Shown here: positions 43,103 to 51,208 of the stretch, piece after piece
Numbering within the stretch: position 1 is the first letter of the stretch
How the letters are laid out: every line of letters starts with the position of its first letter
Source: Stenotrophomonas sp. BIGb0135
GTDB taxonomy: Bacteria; Pseudomonadota; Gammaproteobacteria; Xanthomonadales; Xanthomonadaceae
Assembly: GCF_024810105.1 (NCBI RefSeq)
Contig: NZ_JANUDX010000009.1
Span: 1-64,000, forward strand
DNA length: 64,000 nt
Direction of reading: 5' to 3'
The notes under the pieces: generated by a model
Seen by the model: only the letters and a program-made list of their open reading frames with translations
The model's database searches: none
What the model was told of the DNA's origin: nothing
Position numbers and translations under genes: made by a program

Positions 43103-43130
43103 AGAAGGCCCCGCCATGGCGGGGCCTTCT
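43103..43130 (-). terminator. 28-base perfect palindrome, likely minus-strand terminator
   Basis: AGAAGGCCCCGCC AT GGCGGGGCCTTCT is fully self-complementary. On the minus strand it is followed by TGTTTTC and lies 172 bp after the stop of the Gly/Tyr-rich lipoprotein gene, the only minus-strand gene it could serve. Confidence 0.6.
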
Positions 43131-43302
43131 GCGTTGTAGGTGCCGACATCCGTCGGGGCCGGAACAGGGGGGATCCAGAGTTTCCCGGCGGATATCGACA
43201 TAGAACTGGATGTGACGCGCTGTGTCGTTTTTGTCACTTTACGACCGAGCCCGTCACCACCCGCCTAGATTGAACCGGGTGGGTGGTGAAAATCAAGATG
43301 GA

Positions 43303-43818
43303 TCAGGGCTCAACTGTGCGCTGGTTCAACTTGTTCATAGTCCGCCAGGGTGAACCGTTGGAGCGCTGGGCCGGGCGCGGAGCCTGGGCCGGACGCGCCT
43401 GCGGCTGCGGCGGGCGTTGCTGCTGCTGCGGTGGCCGCGCCAGCGAGTCCATGTTCCGCCACGGCGAGCCGCCATTGCTGGGCGGACGCGGACGGTCCGG
43501 ACGCACCGGCGGGTTGCCGCCGTTGCCCGGGCGCGGCGGCGGGCGATGGTTGTGGTTGTGCTGCGGCGGGCGATAGTTGGGATACGGGCGGTAGTTGGGG
43601 TAGCCGTAGCCACCCCCGTAGTAGCCGCCACCGTAATAGCCACTGCCATAGCCATAGCCATTGCCGTAGCCATAGGGGTAACCGTAGGGGTAGCGGTATT
43701 CCACCGACGGGGCGCCGTGGTAGTAGCCGCTGCCACCGCCGCCGCCGACATAGTCGTACGTGGCGCAGCCGGACAGGGCCAACAGCAGGCCACCGGCGAA
43801 GATCAGGCGCAATTTCAT
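43303..43818 (-). CDS. Gly/Tyr-rich low-complexity lipoprotein
   Basis: 171 residues. A lipoprotein signal ends at LALSGCATYD (Cys18). Three low-complexity zones follow: a YPYGYGNGYGYG-type zone (about 40-80), a His/Pro/Arg zone, and a Gln/Pro/Ala/Arg zone. SPWRNMDSLARP and SPWRTMNKLNQ are two related short motifs near the end. It is expected on the periplasmic face of a membrane, perhaps binding polymers or metals. Function unknown. Confidence 0.75.
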   Translation of the reverse strand: MKLRLIFAGGLLLALSGCATYDYVGGGGGSGYYHGAPSVEYRYPYGYPYGYGNGYGYGSGYYGGGYYGGGYGYPNYRPYPNYRPPQHNHNHRPPPRPGNGGNPPVRPDRPRPPSNGGSPWRNMDSLARPPQQQQRPPQPQARPAQAPRPAQRSNGSPWRTMNKLNQRTVEP

Positions 43819-43964
43819 GATGGGGTCCCCCCGAGGGTATGCAGCCAGCTTCAGCCCGCCGCGTTGAATCGGCCCTTAACTCGGCCCCGATCCGATGAAT
43901 GATTGCCATGGTGTCACGCCCGGGCGACGCGTTGCGAACCATGGCCATACGTTAATCTTGCGTC

Positions 43965-44924
43965 ATGAGCGATTCACCCTTGCCCTGTGTCGACGACCTC
44001 CTGGCGGCCGCCGCACGTATCGCCCCGCATGCCAGCGTGACCCCGGTGCTGCAGTCGCACGTACTCGACGGGCTGGCGGGCGCTGCGCTGGCGTTCAAGG
44101 CCGAGCACCTGCAACGCGGCGGCGCGTTCAAGTTCCGGGGCGCGTGCAACGCCGTCTGGTCGCTGGACCCGGACCAGGCCGCGCGCGGGGTGGTCACCCA
44201 CTCCTCGGGCAACCATGGCGCCGCCCTGGCGCTGGCGGCACGCACCCGCGGCATTGCCTGCAACGTGGTGGTGCCCGAGGGCGCGGTGGCGGCCAAGCTG
44301 GCCAACATCGTCCGCCATGGCGCCACCATCTGGCGCTGTGCGCCCAGCATCCAGGCGCGTGAAGCGATGTGCGCGCAGGTCCAGGCGCAGACCGGCGCCG
44401 CCCTGGTGCATCCCTATGCCGACCCGCGGGTGATCGCCGGGCAGGGCACCGCGGCGCTGGAACTGTTGCACAGCCACGGCCCGCTGGACGTGCTGGTGGT
44501 GCCGGTGGGGGGAGGCGGGCTGGCCGCGGGAACCCGGCTGGCGCTGCAGGCGCTGGCACCGCAGGCGCGGCTGGTGCTGGCCGAGCCGGAGGGAGCCGCC
44601 GACACCGCACGCTCGCTGGCCGCTGGCGAACGTCGCATCGATTTCACCCCGGACACGGTCTGCGACGGCCTGCGCACCACCCTGGGCGCGCCCAATTTCA
44701 CGCTGCTGCTGGGCAAGGCCGAGGTGGTCACCGTGCCCGATGCCGCCACCGTGGCGGCGATGCGCCTGCTCTGGCAGGTGCTCAAGCAGGTGGTGGAACC
44801 GTCCTCGGCGATCGCCCTGGCGGCCATCCTGTCCGACCCGGCGCAGTTTGCCGGGCAACGGGTCGGGGTGGTGCTGTCCGGCGGCAACGTCGACCTGGAC
44901 GCACTGCCGTGGGCGCGCGCATGA
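43965..44924 (+). CDS. PLP-dependent serine/threonine dehydratase family protein
   Basis: A 319-residue fold-type II enzyme. The PLP lysine lies in GAFKFRGACNA, the substrate loop in THSSGNHGAALALAA and the phosphate-binding loop in VPVGGGGLAAG. Family members include threonine dehydratase, serine racemase and serine/threonine dehydratase; there is no ACT regulatory domain, so it is the catabolic or racemase type. It is coupled to ydcF by a 4-bp overlap. Confidence 0.88.
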   Translation: MSDSPLPCVDDLLAAAARIAPHASVTPVLQSHVLDGLAGAALAFKAEHLQRGGAFKFRGACNAVWSLDPDQAARGVVTHSSGNHGAALALAARTRGIACNVVVPEGAVAAKLANIVRHGATIWRCAPSIQAREAMCAQVQAQTGAALVHPYADPRVIAGQGTAALELLHSHGPLDVLVVPVGGGGLAAGTRLALQALAPQARLVLAEPEGAADTARSLAAGERRIDFTPDTVCDGLRTTLGAPNFTLLLGKAEVVTVPDAATVAAMRLLWQVLKQVVEPSSAIALAAILSDPAQFAGQRVGVVLSGGNVDLDALPWARA

Positions 44925-45520
44925 GCCGGCGCGCGCGGGTGGGCGTGCTGGGCTGGCTGTGGCGGCTGTGCATCGTGCTGGCGGCCTGGCTGCTGGGCGT
45001 GACCGCCTGGATCGTGTGGGTGGGTGAACGCGACCAGGCGGCCAAGGCCGACGCGATCATCGTGCTGGGCGCGGCCGCCTACGATGCCAAGCCGTCACCG
45101 GTGTTCGAAGAGCGCATCCGCCACGGGCTGGACCTGTACGAGCAGGGCTATGCGCCGCTGTTGATCTTCACCGGTGGCTACGGCGGCAGCGGTGCACGCT
45201 TTTCCGAATCGCAGGTGGCGCGCCGTTATGCGCTCAAGCAGGGCATCCCCGATGACGCGATCCTGATCGAGACCGCCTCGCGCACCACCCGCCAGAACCT
45301 GATCGAGGCACGGCGGCTGATGCAGCAGCGCGAGCTGCACCGGGTGATCATCGTCAGCGATCCGCTGCACATGGCGCGCGCGCTGCGGTTGGCGCGCGAG
45401 CTGGGCATCGACGCGTTGGCGTCCTCCACGCCGAGCACGCGCTTCCGCAGCTTCCACACCAGCTGGAAGTTCCTGGTGCAGGAAATCTATTTCTTCCACC
45501 GTGACCTGTTCCCGGCATAG
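44921..45520 (+). CDS. ydcF: YdcF-family (DUF218) protein
   Basis: 199 residues: one N-terminal membrane helix (about 10-32) and a DUF218 Rossmann-like domain with ADAIIVLGAAAYDAKPSPVF, LIFTGGYGG and IIVSDPLHMARAL. DUF218 proteins (SanA, YdcF, ElyC) act in envelope integrity and YdcF can bind S-adenosylmethionine. It starts inside the dehydratase stop codon (ATGA). The last 69 bases are duplicated at 45759-45827. Confidence 0.88.
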   Translation: MSRRARVGVLGWLWRLCIVLAAWLLGVTAWIVWVGERDQAAKADAIIVLGAAAYDAKPSPVFEERIRHGLDLYEQGYAPLLIFTGGYGGSGARFSESQVARRYALKQGIPDDAILIETASRTTRQNLIEARRLMQQRELHRVIIVSDPLHMARALRLARELGIDALASSTPSTRFRSFHTSWKFLVQEIYFFHRDLFPA

Positions 45521-45525
45521 GCCGC

Positions 45526-45709
45526 GTAGAGCCGACCGTTGGTCGGCTGGGCCACCGACCAGGCATACAGGTAGCCAGCCACGTAGAGCCGACCGTTGGT
45601 CGGCCGCACCGCCGGCCACGCGTACGGGTAGCCAGCCGCGTAGAGCCGACCGTTGGTCGGCTGGGCCACCGACCTGGCATACGGGTAGCCGACCAACGGT
45701 CGGCTCTAC
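45526..45709. repeat. SMAG tandem array 1 (57-bp units)
   Basis: Three direct copies of GTAGAGCCGACCGTTGGTCG... start at 45526, 45583 and 45640, exactly 57 bp apart. They share a spacer of the type CCACCGACC..GGCAT..GGGTAGCCAGCC. An inverted copy (45687-45709) closes the array. The array lies between ydcF and a copied bioC end. Confidence 0.92.
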
Positions 45710-45722
45710 GATCAGCGCCTTC

Positions 45723-45758
45723 GGCTCAGGGCGTTCTGCACCGGATCGGGATCGCCGA
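45723..45758 (-). pseudogene. Duplicated 3' fragment of bioC
   Basis: 36 bases equal to the real bioC end (46091-46126) except for two substitutions, including a copy of the TGA stop. It breaks off and joins directly to the ydcF copy. The true bioC gene is intact. Confidence 0.85.
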
Positions 45759-45827
45759 TTCCACACCAGCTGGACGTTCCTGGTGCAGGAAATCTATTTC
45801 TTCCATCGCAACCTGTTCCCGGCGTAG
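45759..45827 (+). pseudogene. Duplicated 3' fragment of ydcF
   Basis: 69 bases equal to the last 69 of ydcF (45452-45520) with five substitutions, ending at a TAG stop. It encodes FHTSWTFLVQEIYFFHR-type sequence with two residue changes, but has no start or upstream part. Confidence 0.9.
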
Positions 45828-45832
45828 CCCGC

Positions 45833-46075
45833 GTAGAGCCGACCGTTGGTCGGCTGGGGCCACCGACCTGGCATACGGGTAGCCAGCCACGTAGAGCCGA
45901 CCGTTGGTCGGCTGGGCCACCGACCTGGCATCCGGGTAGCCAGCCGCGTAGAGCCGACCGTTGGTCGGCTGGGGCCACCGACCTGGCATCCGGGTAGCCA
46001 GCCGCGTAGAGCCGACCGTTGGTCGGCTGGGCCACCGACCTGGCATCCGGGTAGCCGACCAACGGTCGGCTCTAC
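45833..46075. repeat. SMAG tandem array 2 (57/58-bp units)
   Basis: Four direct copies start at 45833, 45891, 45948 and 46006, with periods of 58, 57 and 58 bp, and an inverted copy lies at 46053-46075. It is the same unit as array 1, with one more repeat. It lies between the ydcF copy and the true bioC end. Confidence 0.92.
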
Positions 46076-46093
46076 GCGATGCGCGCTTTTGGC

Positions 46094-46978
46094 TCAGGGC
46101 GTCCTGCGCCGGATCGGGATCGCCGAGACCGGTACGCTGGCGACGTCGTGGCCGTGTTCGCGGATCGGTGCGCCCGCTTCGGGCGCCCAGGCGTGGGCAT
46201 AGATGACCTCCCAGCTGCTGGGCAGGCGGCCATCGTCGCGCCGCAGTGGCTCGTAGGCCGCGCGCGCAGCGGCGAAGCGGCCGCGCCCGGTCAGCGTATG
46301 GCGGCGGTCGTGGCGGGCGTTGGTGGCACCGATGGCCTGCAGTTCGCGCATCAGTGCGGTCAGGTCGTCGTAGGTGAGGGTGAACAGGTCGCGGTCCAGC
46401 ACCGGGTCGCGGAAGCCGGACATCATCAATGCATCGCCAAACTGGGCGATGGGCGCGAAGCGGCTGACATGCGGCACCGCGTCGGCCTGCGCGAAGGCCT
46501 CGCGCAGTTCGATCAGCGTATCCGGGCCGAACGTGGAGCACAGCAGCAGGCCGCCAGGCTTGAGCGCGCGCCGAAAACCGGCGAACACCGCCGGGAGGTC
46601 GTCCACCCACTGCAGGCACAGGTTGCTGTAGATCACATCCACGCTCTGGTCCAGCAGCGGCAGGGCCTGTGCATCGGCGCAGACACGCGAGAACGGCTTC
46701 CACCAGCCGGCCTGCTTCTTCGCTTCGCGCAGCATCGGCTCGGCCAGGTCGAGCGCGATCACCTGCGCCTTGGGCCAGCGCTTCTTCATCGCCGCACTGG
46801 CATGGCCGGTGCCGCTGCCGATGTCCAGCACCACCTGCGGCTGCCGGTCTTCCAGGTAGTCCAGCGATTCCAGCAGGCGCTTTTCCACCTCGCGCTGCAG
46901 CGCGGCGGCGGCATCGTAGCTGCTGGCGGCGCGCGAGAACGCGCGGCGGACGTGGCGGGGGTCGAAGCTGGACGTCAT
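46094..46978 (-). CDS. bioC: Malonyl-ACP O-methyltransferase BioC
   Basis: A 294-residue SAM-dependent methyltransferase that caps malonyl-ACP so fatty acid synthesis can build the pimelate moiety of biotin. The SAM motif VVLDIGSGTGHAS, the acidic motif VIALDLAE, the VIYSNLCLQWVDD motif IV and GGLLLCSTFGPDTL are visible. It is the last gene of the bio operon. The operon context and the BioC-type N-terminus (RRAFSRAASSYDAAAALQ) make the assignment firm. Confidence 0.95.
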   Translation of the reverse strand: MTSSFDPRHVRRAFSRAASSYDAAAALQREVEKRLLESLDYLEDRQPQVVLDIGSGTGHASAAMKKRWPKAQVIALDLAEPMLREAKKQAGWWKPFSRVCADAQALPLLDQSVDVIYSNLCLQWVDDLPAVFAGFRRALKPGGLLLCSTFGPDTLIELREAFAQADAVPHVSRFAPIAQFGDALMMSGFRDPVLDRDLFTLTYDDLTALMRELQAIGATNARHDRRHTLTGRGRFAAARAAYEPLRRDDGRLPSSWEVIYAHAWAPEAGAPIREHGHDVASVPVSAIPIRRRTP

Positions 46979-47012
46979 GGAAGGCTCACTGCGGAAAACA
47001 AGGGTGCAAGGA

Positions 47013-47795
47013 TCAGAACGTACCCGGGTAGGCGCCGCCGTCGATCAGCAGGTTCTGCCCGGTGATGTAACCGGCGTGCGCGCTGCACAGGAACGCGCAG
47101 GCGGCGCCGAACTCGTCGGCGGTGCCGAAGCGGCCGGCCGGGATGTGGGTGCGCTTGCGCTCGGCGAGCTGGCCGGCGTCGATGCCCTGCTGCTGGGCCA
47201 GGTAGGCGAAGTTGCCGCGCAGGCGGTCGGTGTCGAACTGCCCGGGCAACAGGTTGTTGAGGGTGACGTTGTGCGCGACGGTCTTGCGCGCCAGGCCGGC
47301 GACGAAGCCGGTCAGCCCCGAGCGCGCACCATTGGACAGGCCGAGGATGTCGATCGGCGCCTTCACCGAGGAGGAGGTGATGTTGACCACGCGGCCGAAG
47401 CCGCGCTCGATCATGCCGTCCACGGTGGCGCGGATCAGCTCGATCGGGGCCAGCATGTTGGCGTCCAGTGCGGCGATCCAGTCGTCACGGGTGAACTGGC
47501 GGAAGTCGCCGGCCGGCGGGCCGCCGGCGTTGTTGACCAGGATGTCGACCTGCGGGCATGCCGCCAGCGCGGCCTGCCGGCCGTCGACGGTGGTGATGTC
47601 GGCGACCACGCCGATGACCTTGCGCGCGCCCGGCAGCGCCTGCAGTTCGCGTACGGCGCGGTCCAGCGCGTCTTCGCCGCGCGCGGCGATGACCACGTTG
47701 ACGCCTTCGCGCACCAGCGCACGCGCGCAGCCCAGGCCGAGGCCTTTGCTGGCGGCGCAGACCAGGGCCCAGCGCCCGGCGATTCCAAGGTCCAT
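47013..47795 (-). CDS. SDR-family protein with altered active site (bio operon)
   Basis: A 260-residue short-chain dehydrogenase. A TGxxxGxG-like loop AASKGLGLG (14-22), NNAGG (88-92) and the catalytic-Ser region NITSSS (138-143) are present. Where YxxxK is expected there is S154-N-G-A-R158, so both the catalytic Tyr and Lys are replaced. It lies between bioH and bioC in the same direction. It may be a non-canonical oxidoreductase or a binding protein in pimelate synthesis. Confidence 0.88.
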   Translation of the reverse strand: MDLGIAGRWALVCAASKGLGLGCARALVREGVNVVIAARGEDALDRAVRELQALPGARKVIGVVADITTVDGRQAALAACPQVDILVNNAGGPPAGDFRQFTRDDWIAALDANMLAPIELIRATVDGMIERGFGRVVNITSSSVKAPIDILGLSNGARSGLTGFVAGLARKTVAHNVTLNNLLPGQFDTDRLRGNFAYLAQQQGIDAGQLAERKRTHIPAGRFGTADEFGAACAFLCSAHAGYITGQNLLIDGGAYPGTF

Positions 47796-47852
47796 GGGTC
47801 AATCCTGTGGTGAGAGACGGGCGTACATGATCGGCGATGCGCGGTGATGGGG

Positions 47853-48620
47853 TCAGGACAGGCCGGCAACGAAGTGTTGCAGCTGCGTGGCGACCTCGTC
47901 GGCGTGGCCCAGGAACGGGGCATGGCCGCCGTGGGCAACCACGTGCGCGCGCGCCGCCGGTGCCAGCGCGGCGGCCGCCTGCATGCCCGTTGCCGACACC
48001 AGCCGGTCGCGCTGGCCGGCCAGCCACAGGCTGGGTTTGCCCAGCCCGGGCAGGGCGCCACGCAGATCGGTGGTCTCCAGCAGCCGCAGACCTTCCTGCA
48101 GCGCGCGCGGGGCCGGCTCGCCGCGCGCCACCAGCATCTCGCGCAGGCTGCGCAGTTCCTGCCGGGCATGTTCGGAGCCCATCGCATCCAGTGCCAGGAA
48201 GCGCTCCAGGGTGCCGCGGTAGTCCTGCGCCAGGTCCTGCCCGAACTGCTCGAACACCGCCGGCTCGACCGCATGCGGCCAGTCGTCGGCGCGCACGAAG
48301 CGCGGGGTCGCGGCGATCATCGCCAGCGCGCGGACCTGCGGCAGCGTGGCGGCGGCATGCAGCGCGAACAGGCCGCCCAGTGACCAGCCGCACCACACCG
48401 CCGGCGGCGTGGCGGCGGCGATGGCGTTGACCACGTGCGGCAGGCGCAGCGGGGTGGTGTCTTCGCGGCTGTGACCGTGCCCGGGCAGGTCGACCAGATG
48501 CAGCTGGTACTGCGCGGACAGGCGGTCGACCAGCGGCGCGAACACCCCGCCGTGCAGGGCCCAGCCATGGATCAGGACCAGCGCCGGCCCCTGGCCGAGC
48601 ACCTCGATATGCAGGCTCAC
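47853..48620 (-). CDS. bioH: Pimeloyl-ACP methyl ester carboxylesterase BioH
   Basis: A 255-residue alpha/beta hydrolase that releases the methyl cap from pimeloyl-ACP methyl ester, ending the BioC-BioH pathway. The triad Ser80 (GWSLGG), Asp205 (GQRDRLV) and His233 (HGGHAPF) matches E. coli BioH Ser82/Asp207/His235 in spacing. The oxyanion-side IHGWALHGGVF is present. The gene is 10 bp downstream of bioF. Confidence 0.95.
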   Translation of the reverse strand: MSLHIEVLGQGPALVLIHGWALHGGVFAPLVDRLSAQYQLHLVDLPGHGHSREDTTPLRLPHVVNAIAAATPPAVWCGWSLGGLFALHAAATLPQVRALAMIAATPRFVRADDWPHAVEPAVFEQFGQDLAQDYRGTLERFLALDAMGSEHARQELRSLREMLVARGEPAPRALQEGLRLLETTDLRGALPGLGKPSLWLAGQRDRLVSATGMQAAAALAPAARAHVVAHGGHAPFLGHADEVATQLQHFVAGLS

Positions 48621-48630
48621 AGCGACCGGC

Positions 48631-49842
48631 TCACGCGCTCAATGCATCCAGCGACTGCTGGCGCAGCACGGTGTCGCGGGCATGCCCGATCGCATCGGTC
48701 AGTGCACGCACCTGCGCCGGGGTATGCAGTGCCGACAGGGTCACGCGCAGGCGCGCCTTGCCTTCGGGCACGGTCGGCGGGCGGATCGCGCTGACCAGGA
48801 AGCCGGACGCTTCCAGCGCGGCCGACAGCGCCATCACGGTCGATTCGGCACCGCACAGCAGCGGCTGGATGGGCGTATCGGAGGGCATCAGTTCCAGCCC
48901 GTGCTGGCGTGCACCGGCACGGAACACGGCAATCAGCTCGCCCAGTTTTTCGCGGCGCCAGTCGTCGCGCCGGGCCAGCTTGACCGCGGCCAACGACGCG
49001 GCGGCCTGCGCCGGCGACACCGCCGTGGTGTAGATGTAGGGGCGGGCGGTTTCGGCCAGGTGCTGGATGAGGGCGTCATCGCCCACCACCACCGCACCAC
49101 TGCCACCAAGCGCCTTGCCCAGCGTGGCCAGTTGCAGTGGCACGTCGGCCACGCCCAGGCCGGCATCGGCCACGCAGCCGCGGCCGTGTTCGCCGACCAC
49201 GCCGATACCGTGCGCGTCGTCCACGTACAGCAGGGCTTCCTGCATGCGCGCCACCAGCGACAGCGAACGCAGCGGGGCGATGTCGCCGTCCATGCTGAAG
49301 ACGCCATCGGTGGCCAGCATCGCCGCGCCGTCCGGCGCGTGCTTCAACTGGCGCAGCGCGCCTTCGGTATCCAGGTGCGGGTAGCGGCGCAGGCGGCAGC
49401 CGGCCAGGCGGGTGGCATCGAGCAGGCTGGCGTGGTTGAGCCGGTCCTGCACGCACACGTCGTCTTCTTCGCTGAGCAGGGCCTGCTGCACGGCCAGGTT
49501 GGCCGCAAAGCCGCTGCCGAACAGCAGCGCGCGCGGATAGCCCAGCCAGTCGGCCATTTCGCGCTCCAGCGCGTCATGCAGGGCATGGTGGCCGCAGATC
49601 AGGTGCGAGGCGGTGGCGCCGGCGCCTTCGCGCGCGGCCGCGTCCTGCAGCGCGCTGACCACGCCAAACTGCTGCGACAGGCCCAGGTAGTCGTTGCTGC
49701 AGAAGCCGGTGAGCCATTGGCCGTCGATCTCCAGCCGCACGCCATCGCGACGGGTCACCGTGCGGCGAACGCGAAGACGCCCCTGCGCGTCGCGGAGCTT
49801 GCGCTGGGCCTGGATGCGGTCGTGCAGGTCGGGGCGGGCCAT
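48631..49842 (-). CDS. bioF: 8-amino-7-oxononanoate synthase
   Basis: A 403-residue PLP enzyme that condenses pimeloyl-ACP with L-alanine. The PLP lysine is Lys243 ([10 protein letters not shown]); [24 protein letters not shown] and [15 protein letters not shown] are family hallmarks. The start [10 protein letters not shown] at 49842 follows bioB by 85 bp. It belongs to the minus-strand biotin operon. Confidence 0.96.
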   Translation of the reverse strand: MARPDLHDRIQAQRKLRDAQGRLRVRRTVTRRDGVRLEIDGQWLTGFCSNDYLGLSQQFGVVSALQDAAAREGAGATASHLICGHHALHDALEREMADWLGYPRALLFGSGFAANLAVQQALLSEEDDVCVQDRLNHASLLDATRLAGCRLRRYPHLDTEGALRQLKHAPDGAAMLATDGVFSMDGDIAPLRSLSLVARMQEALLYVDDAHGIGVVGEHGRGCVADAGLGVADVPLQLATLGKALGGSGAVVVGDDALIQHLAETARPYIYTTAVSPAQAAASLAAVKLARRDDWRREKLGELIAVFRAGARQHGLELMPSDTPIQPLLCGAESTVMALSAALEASGFLVSAIRPPTVPEGKARLRVTLSALHTPAQVRALTDAIGHARDTVLRQQSLDALSA

Positions 49843-49927
49843 GGTCGTCGGCTGGCATGGATGGGCAGTTAGCGTACCCGGTTGGCGGGCGCCGCGCTGC
49901 CCCGGCCGGGCGGCCGGGGCGCCGGCC

Positions 49928-50962
49928 TCAGGCGGCCCGGCCACAGCCGTGGCCGGCGGTGATGTCCGCGTGCACGGTGCCCGGGTGGTCGTGGTCGGCC
50001 GCGTCCACCTGGACCGCCATCGGGCGCAGCCCCAGCCGCTCGAACAGGGCCCGGTCGTGCGCGGTGTCCGGGTTGCCGGTGGTCAGCAGCTTTTCGCCAT
50101 GGAAGATCGAGTTGGCCCCGGCCAGGAAGCACAGCGCCTGCAGCTCATCGCTCATCGCCTCGCGCCCGGCCGACAGCCGCACCATCGACCGCGGCATCAC
50201 GATGCGGGCCACCGCGATCATCCGCACGAACTCGAACGGGTCCAGCGCGGTGGTGCCATGCAGGGGGGTGCCGGCCACCTGCACCAGCCGGTTGATCGGC
50301 ACCGAGTCGGGATGGGCGGGCAGGGTGGCCAGCGCCAGCAGCAGGCCGGCGCGCTGCTCGCGGGTCTCGCCCATGCCGACGATACCGCCGCAGCAGGTCT
50401 TCAGCCCGGCGTCGCGGACGTGGGCGAGCGTGTCCAGCCGGTCCTGGTACTGGCGGGTGTGGATGATCGCGTCGTAGTAGTCCGGCGCGGTGTCCAGGTT
50501 GTGGTTGTAGTAGTCCAGCCCGGCTTCGCGCAGCGCCTCGGCCTGCGATCCGCTGAGCATGCCCAGCGTGGCGCAGGTTTCCAGGCCGAGCGCCTTCACC
50601 TCGCGGATCATCGCCGCCACCTTGGGGATGTCGCGATCCTTGGGCGAGCGCCAGGCCGCGCCCATGCAGAACCGCGAGGCGCCGGCCGCCTTGGCCTGGC
50701 GGGCCTTGGCCACCACCGCGTCGGTGTCCATCAACTTCTGCGCCGCCACCCCGGTGCTGTAACGCTGGGCCTGCGGGCAATACGCGCAGTCCTCGGGGCA
50801 ACCGCCGGTCTTGACCGACAAGAGGGTGGAGACCTGCACTTCCGCCGGATCGAAGTGCTCGCGGTGGATGCCGGCGGCGCGGTGCAGCAGGTCCGGGAAC
50901 GGCAGCGCGAACAGCGCCAGCAGTTCGTCGCGGTGCCAGTCGTGGCGGAGGGCGGCAGCCAT
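49928..50962 (-). CDS. bioB: Biotin synthase
   Basis: A 344-residue radical-SAM enzyme that inserts sulfur into dethiobiotin. The 4Fe-4S cysteines are Cys55, Cys59 and Cys62 (CPEDCAYC); [12 protein letters not shown] and the 2Fe-2S region ([21 protein letters not shown]) are intact. The start [10 protein letters not shown] at 50962 is preceded by AGGA about 9 bases upstream; an in-frame ATG further up is less likely. It is the first gene of the operon. Confidence 0.97.
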   Translation of the reverse strand: MAAALRHDWHRDELLALFALPFPDLLHRAAGIHREHFDPAEVQVSTLLSVKTGGCPEDCAYCPQAQRYSTGVAAQKLMDTDAVVAKARQAKAAGASRFCMGAAWRSPKDRDIPKVAAMIREVKALGLETCATLGMLSGSQAEALREAGLDYYNHNLDTAPDYYDAIIHTRQYQDRLDTLAHVRDAGLKTCCGGIVGMGETREQRAGLLLALATLPAHPDSVPINRLVQVAGTPLHGTTALDPFEFVRMIAVARIVMPRSMVRLSAGREAMSDELQALCFLAGANSIFHGEKLLTTGNPDTAHDRALFERLGLRPMAVQVDAADHDHPGTVHADITAGHGCGRAA

Positions 50963-51019
50963 GGGGTGTCCTGACGGAGAGAGGCGAAAGGGCGGCAGTC
51001 TGGTGAGTGCGGCGAAGGC

Positions 51020-51051
51020 TGTCAACTTTTTAAGTAAAGACAGGGTTTACA
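51020..51051 (-). promoter_or_regulatory. Candidate BirA operator upstream of bioB
   Basis: TGTCAACT, 16 bases, then GGTTTACA form an imperfect inverted repeat. On the minus strand it reads TGTAAACC-N16-AGTTGACA, 58 bp before the bioB start. This agrees with the known BirA box (TGTAAACC-N14-16-GGTTTACA type). A TTGACA lies within the right half and may be the -35 box, so a bound repressor would block it. Regulation by biotin is therefore likely, though not proven. Confidence 0.65.
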
Positions 51052-51208
51052 GTGGATCGTCTGCTCGAGCGACCTTATGTTGAATAAATCCATCAAAACT
51101 CCAGCAAATGTTGGTTTTATGGACCATGCGCGCCTGGCGATGTCCTGATGACGTATACAATGTGAGATAAAAATTACATCCAGCGCCAAAGTGATGGTTT
51201 AATTCAGC

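Noticed and set aside
45487-46062. Short open frames within the SMAG arrays
   Set aside because: They translate the repeat (for example RADRWSA or PTVGR units) and have no start signals.
45526-46075. Regularly spaced repeats resembling a CRISPR array
   Set aside because: The spacers are themselves repeated, the repeats are REP palindromes with GTAG ends, and no cas gene is present.
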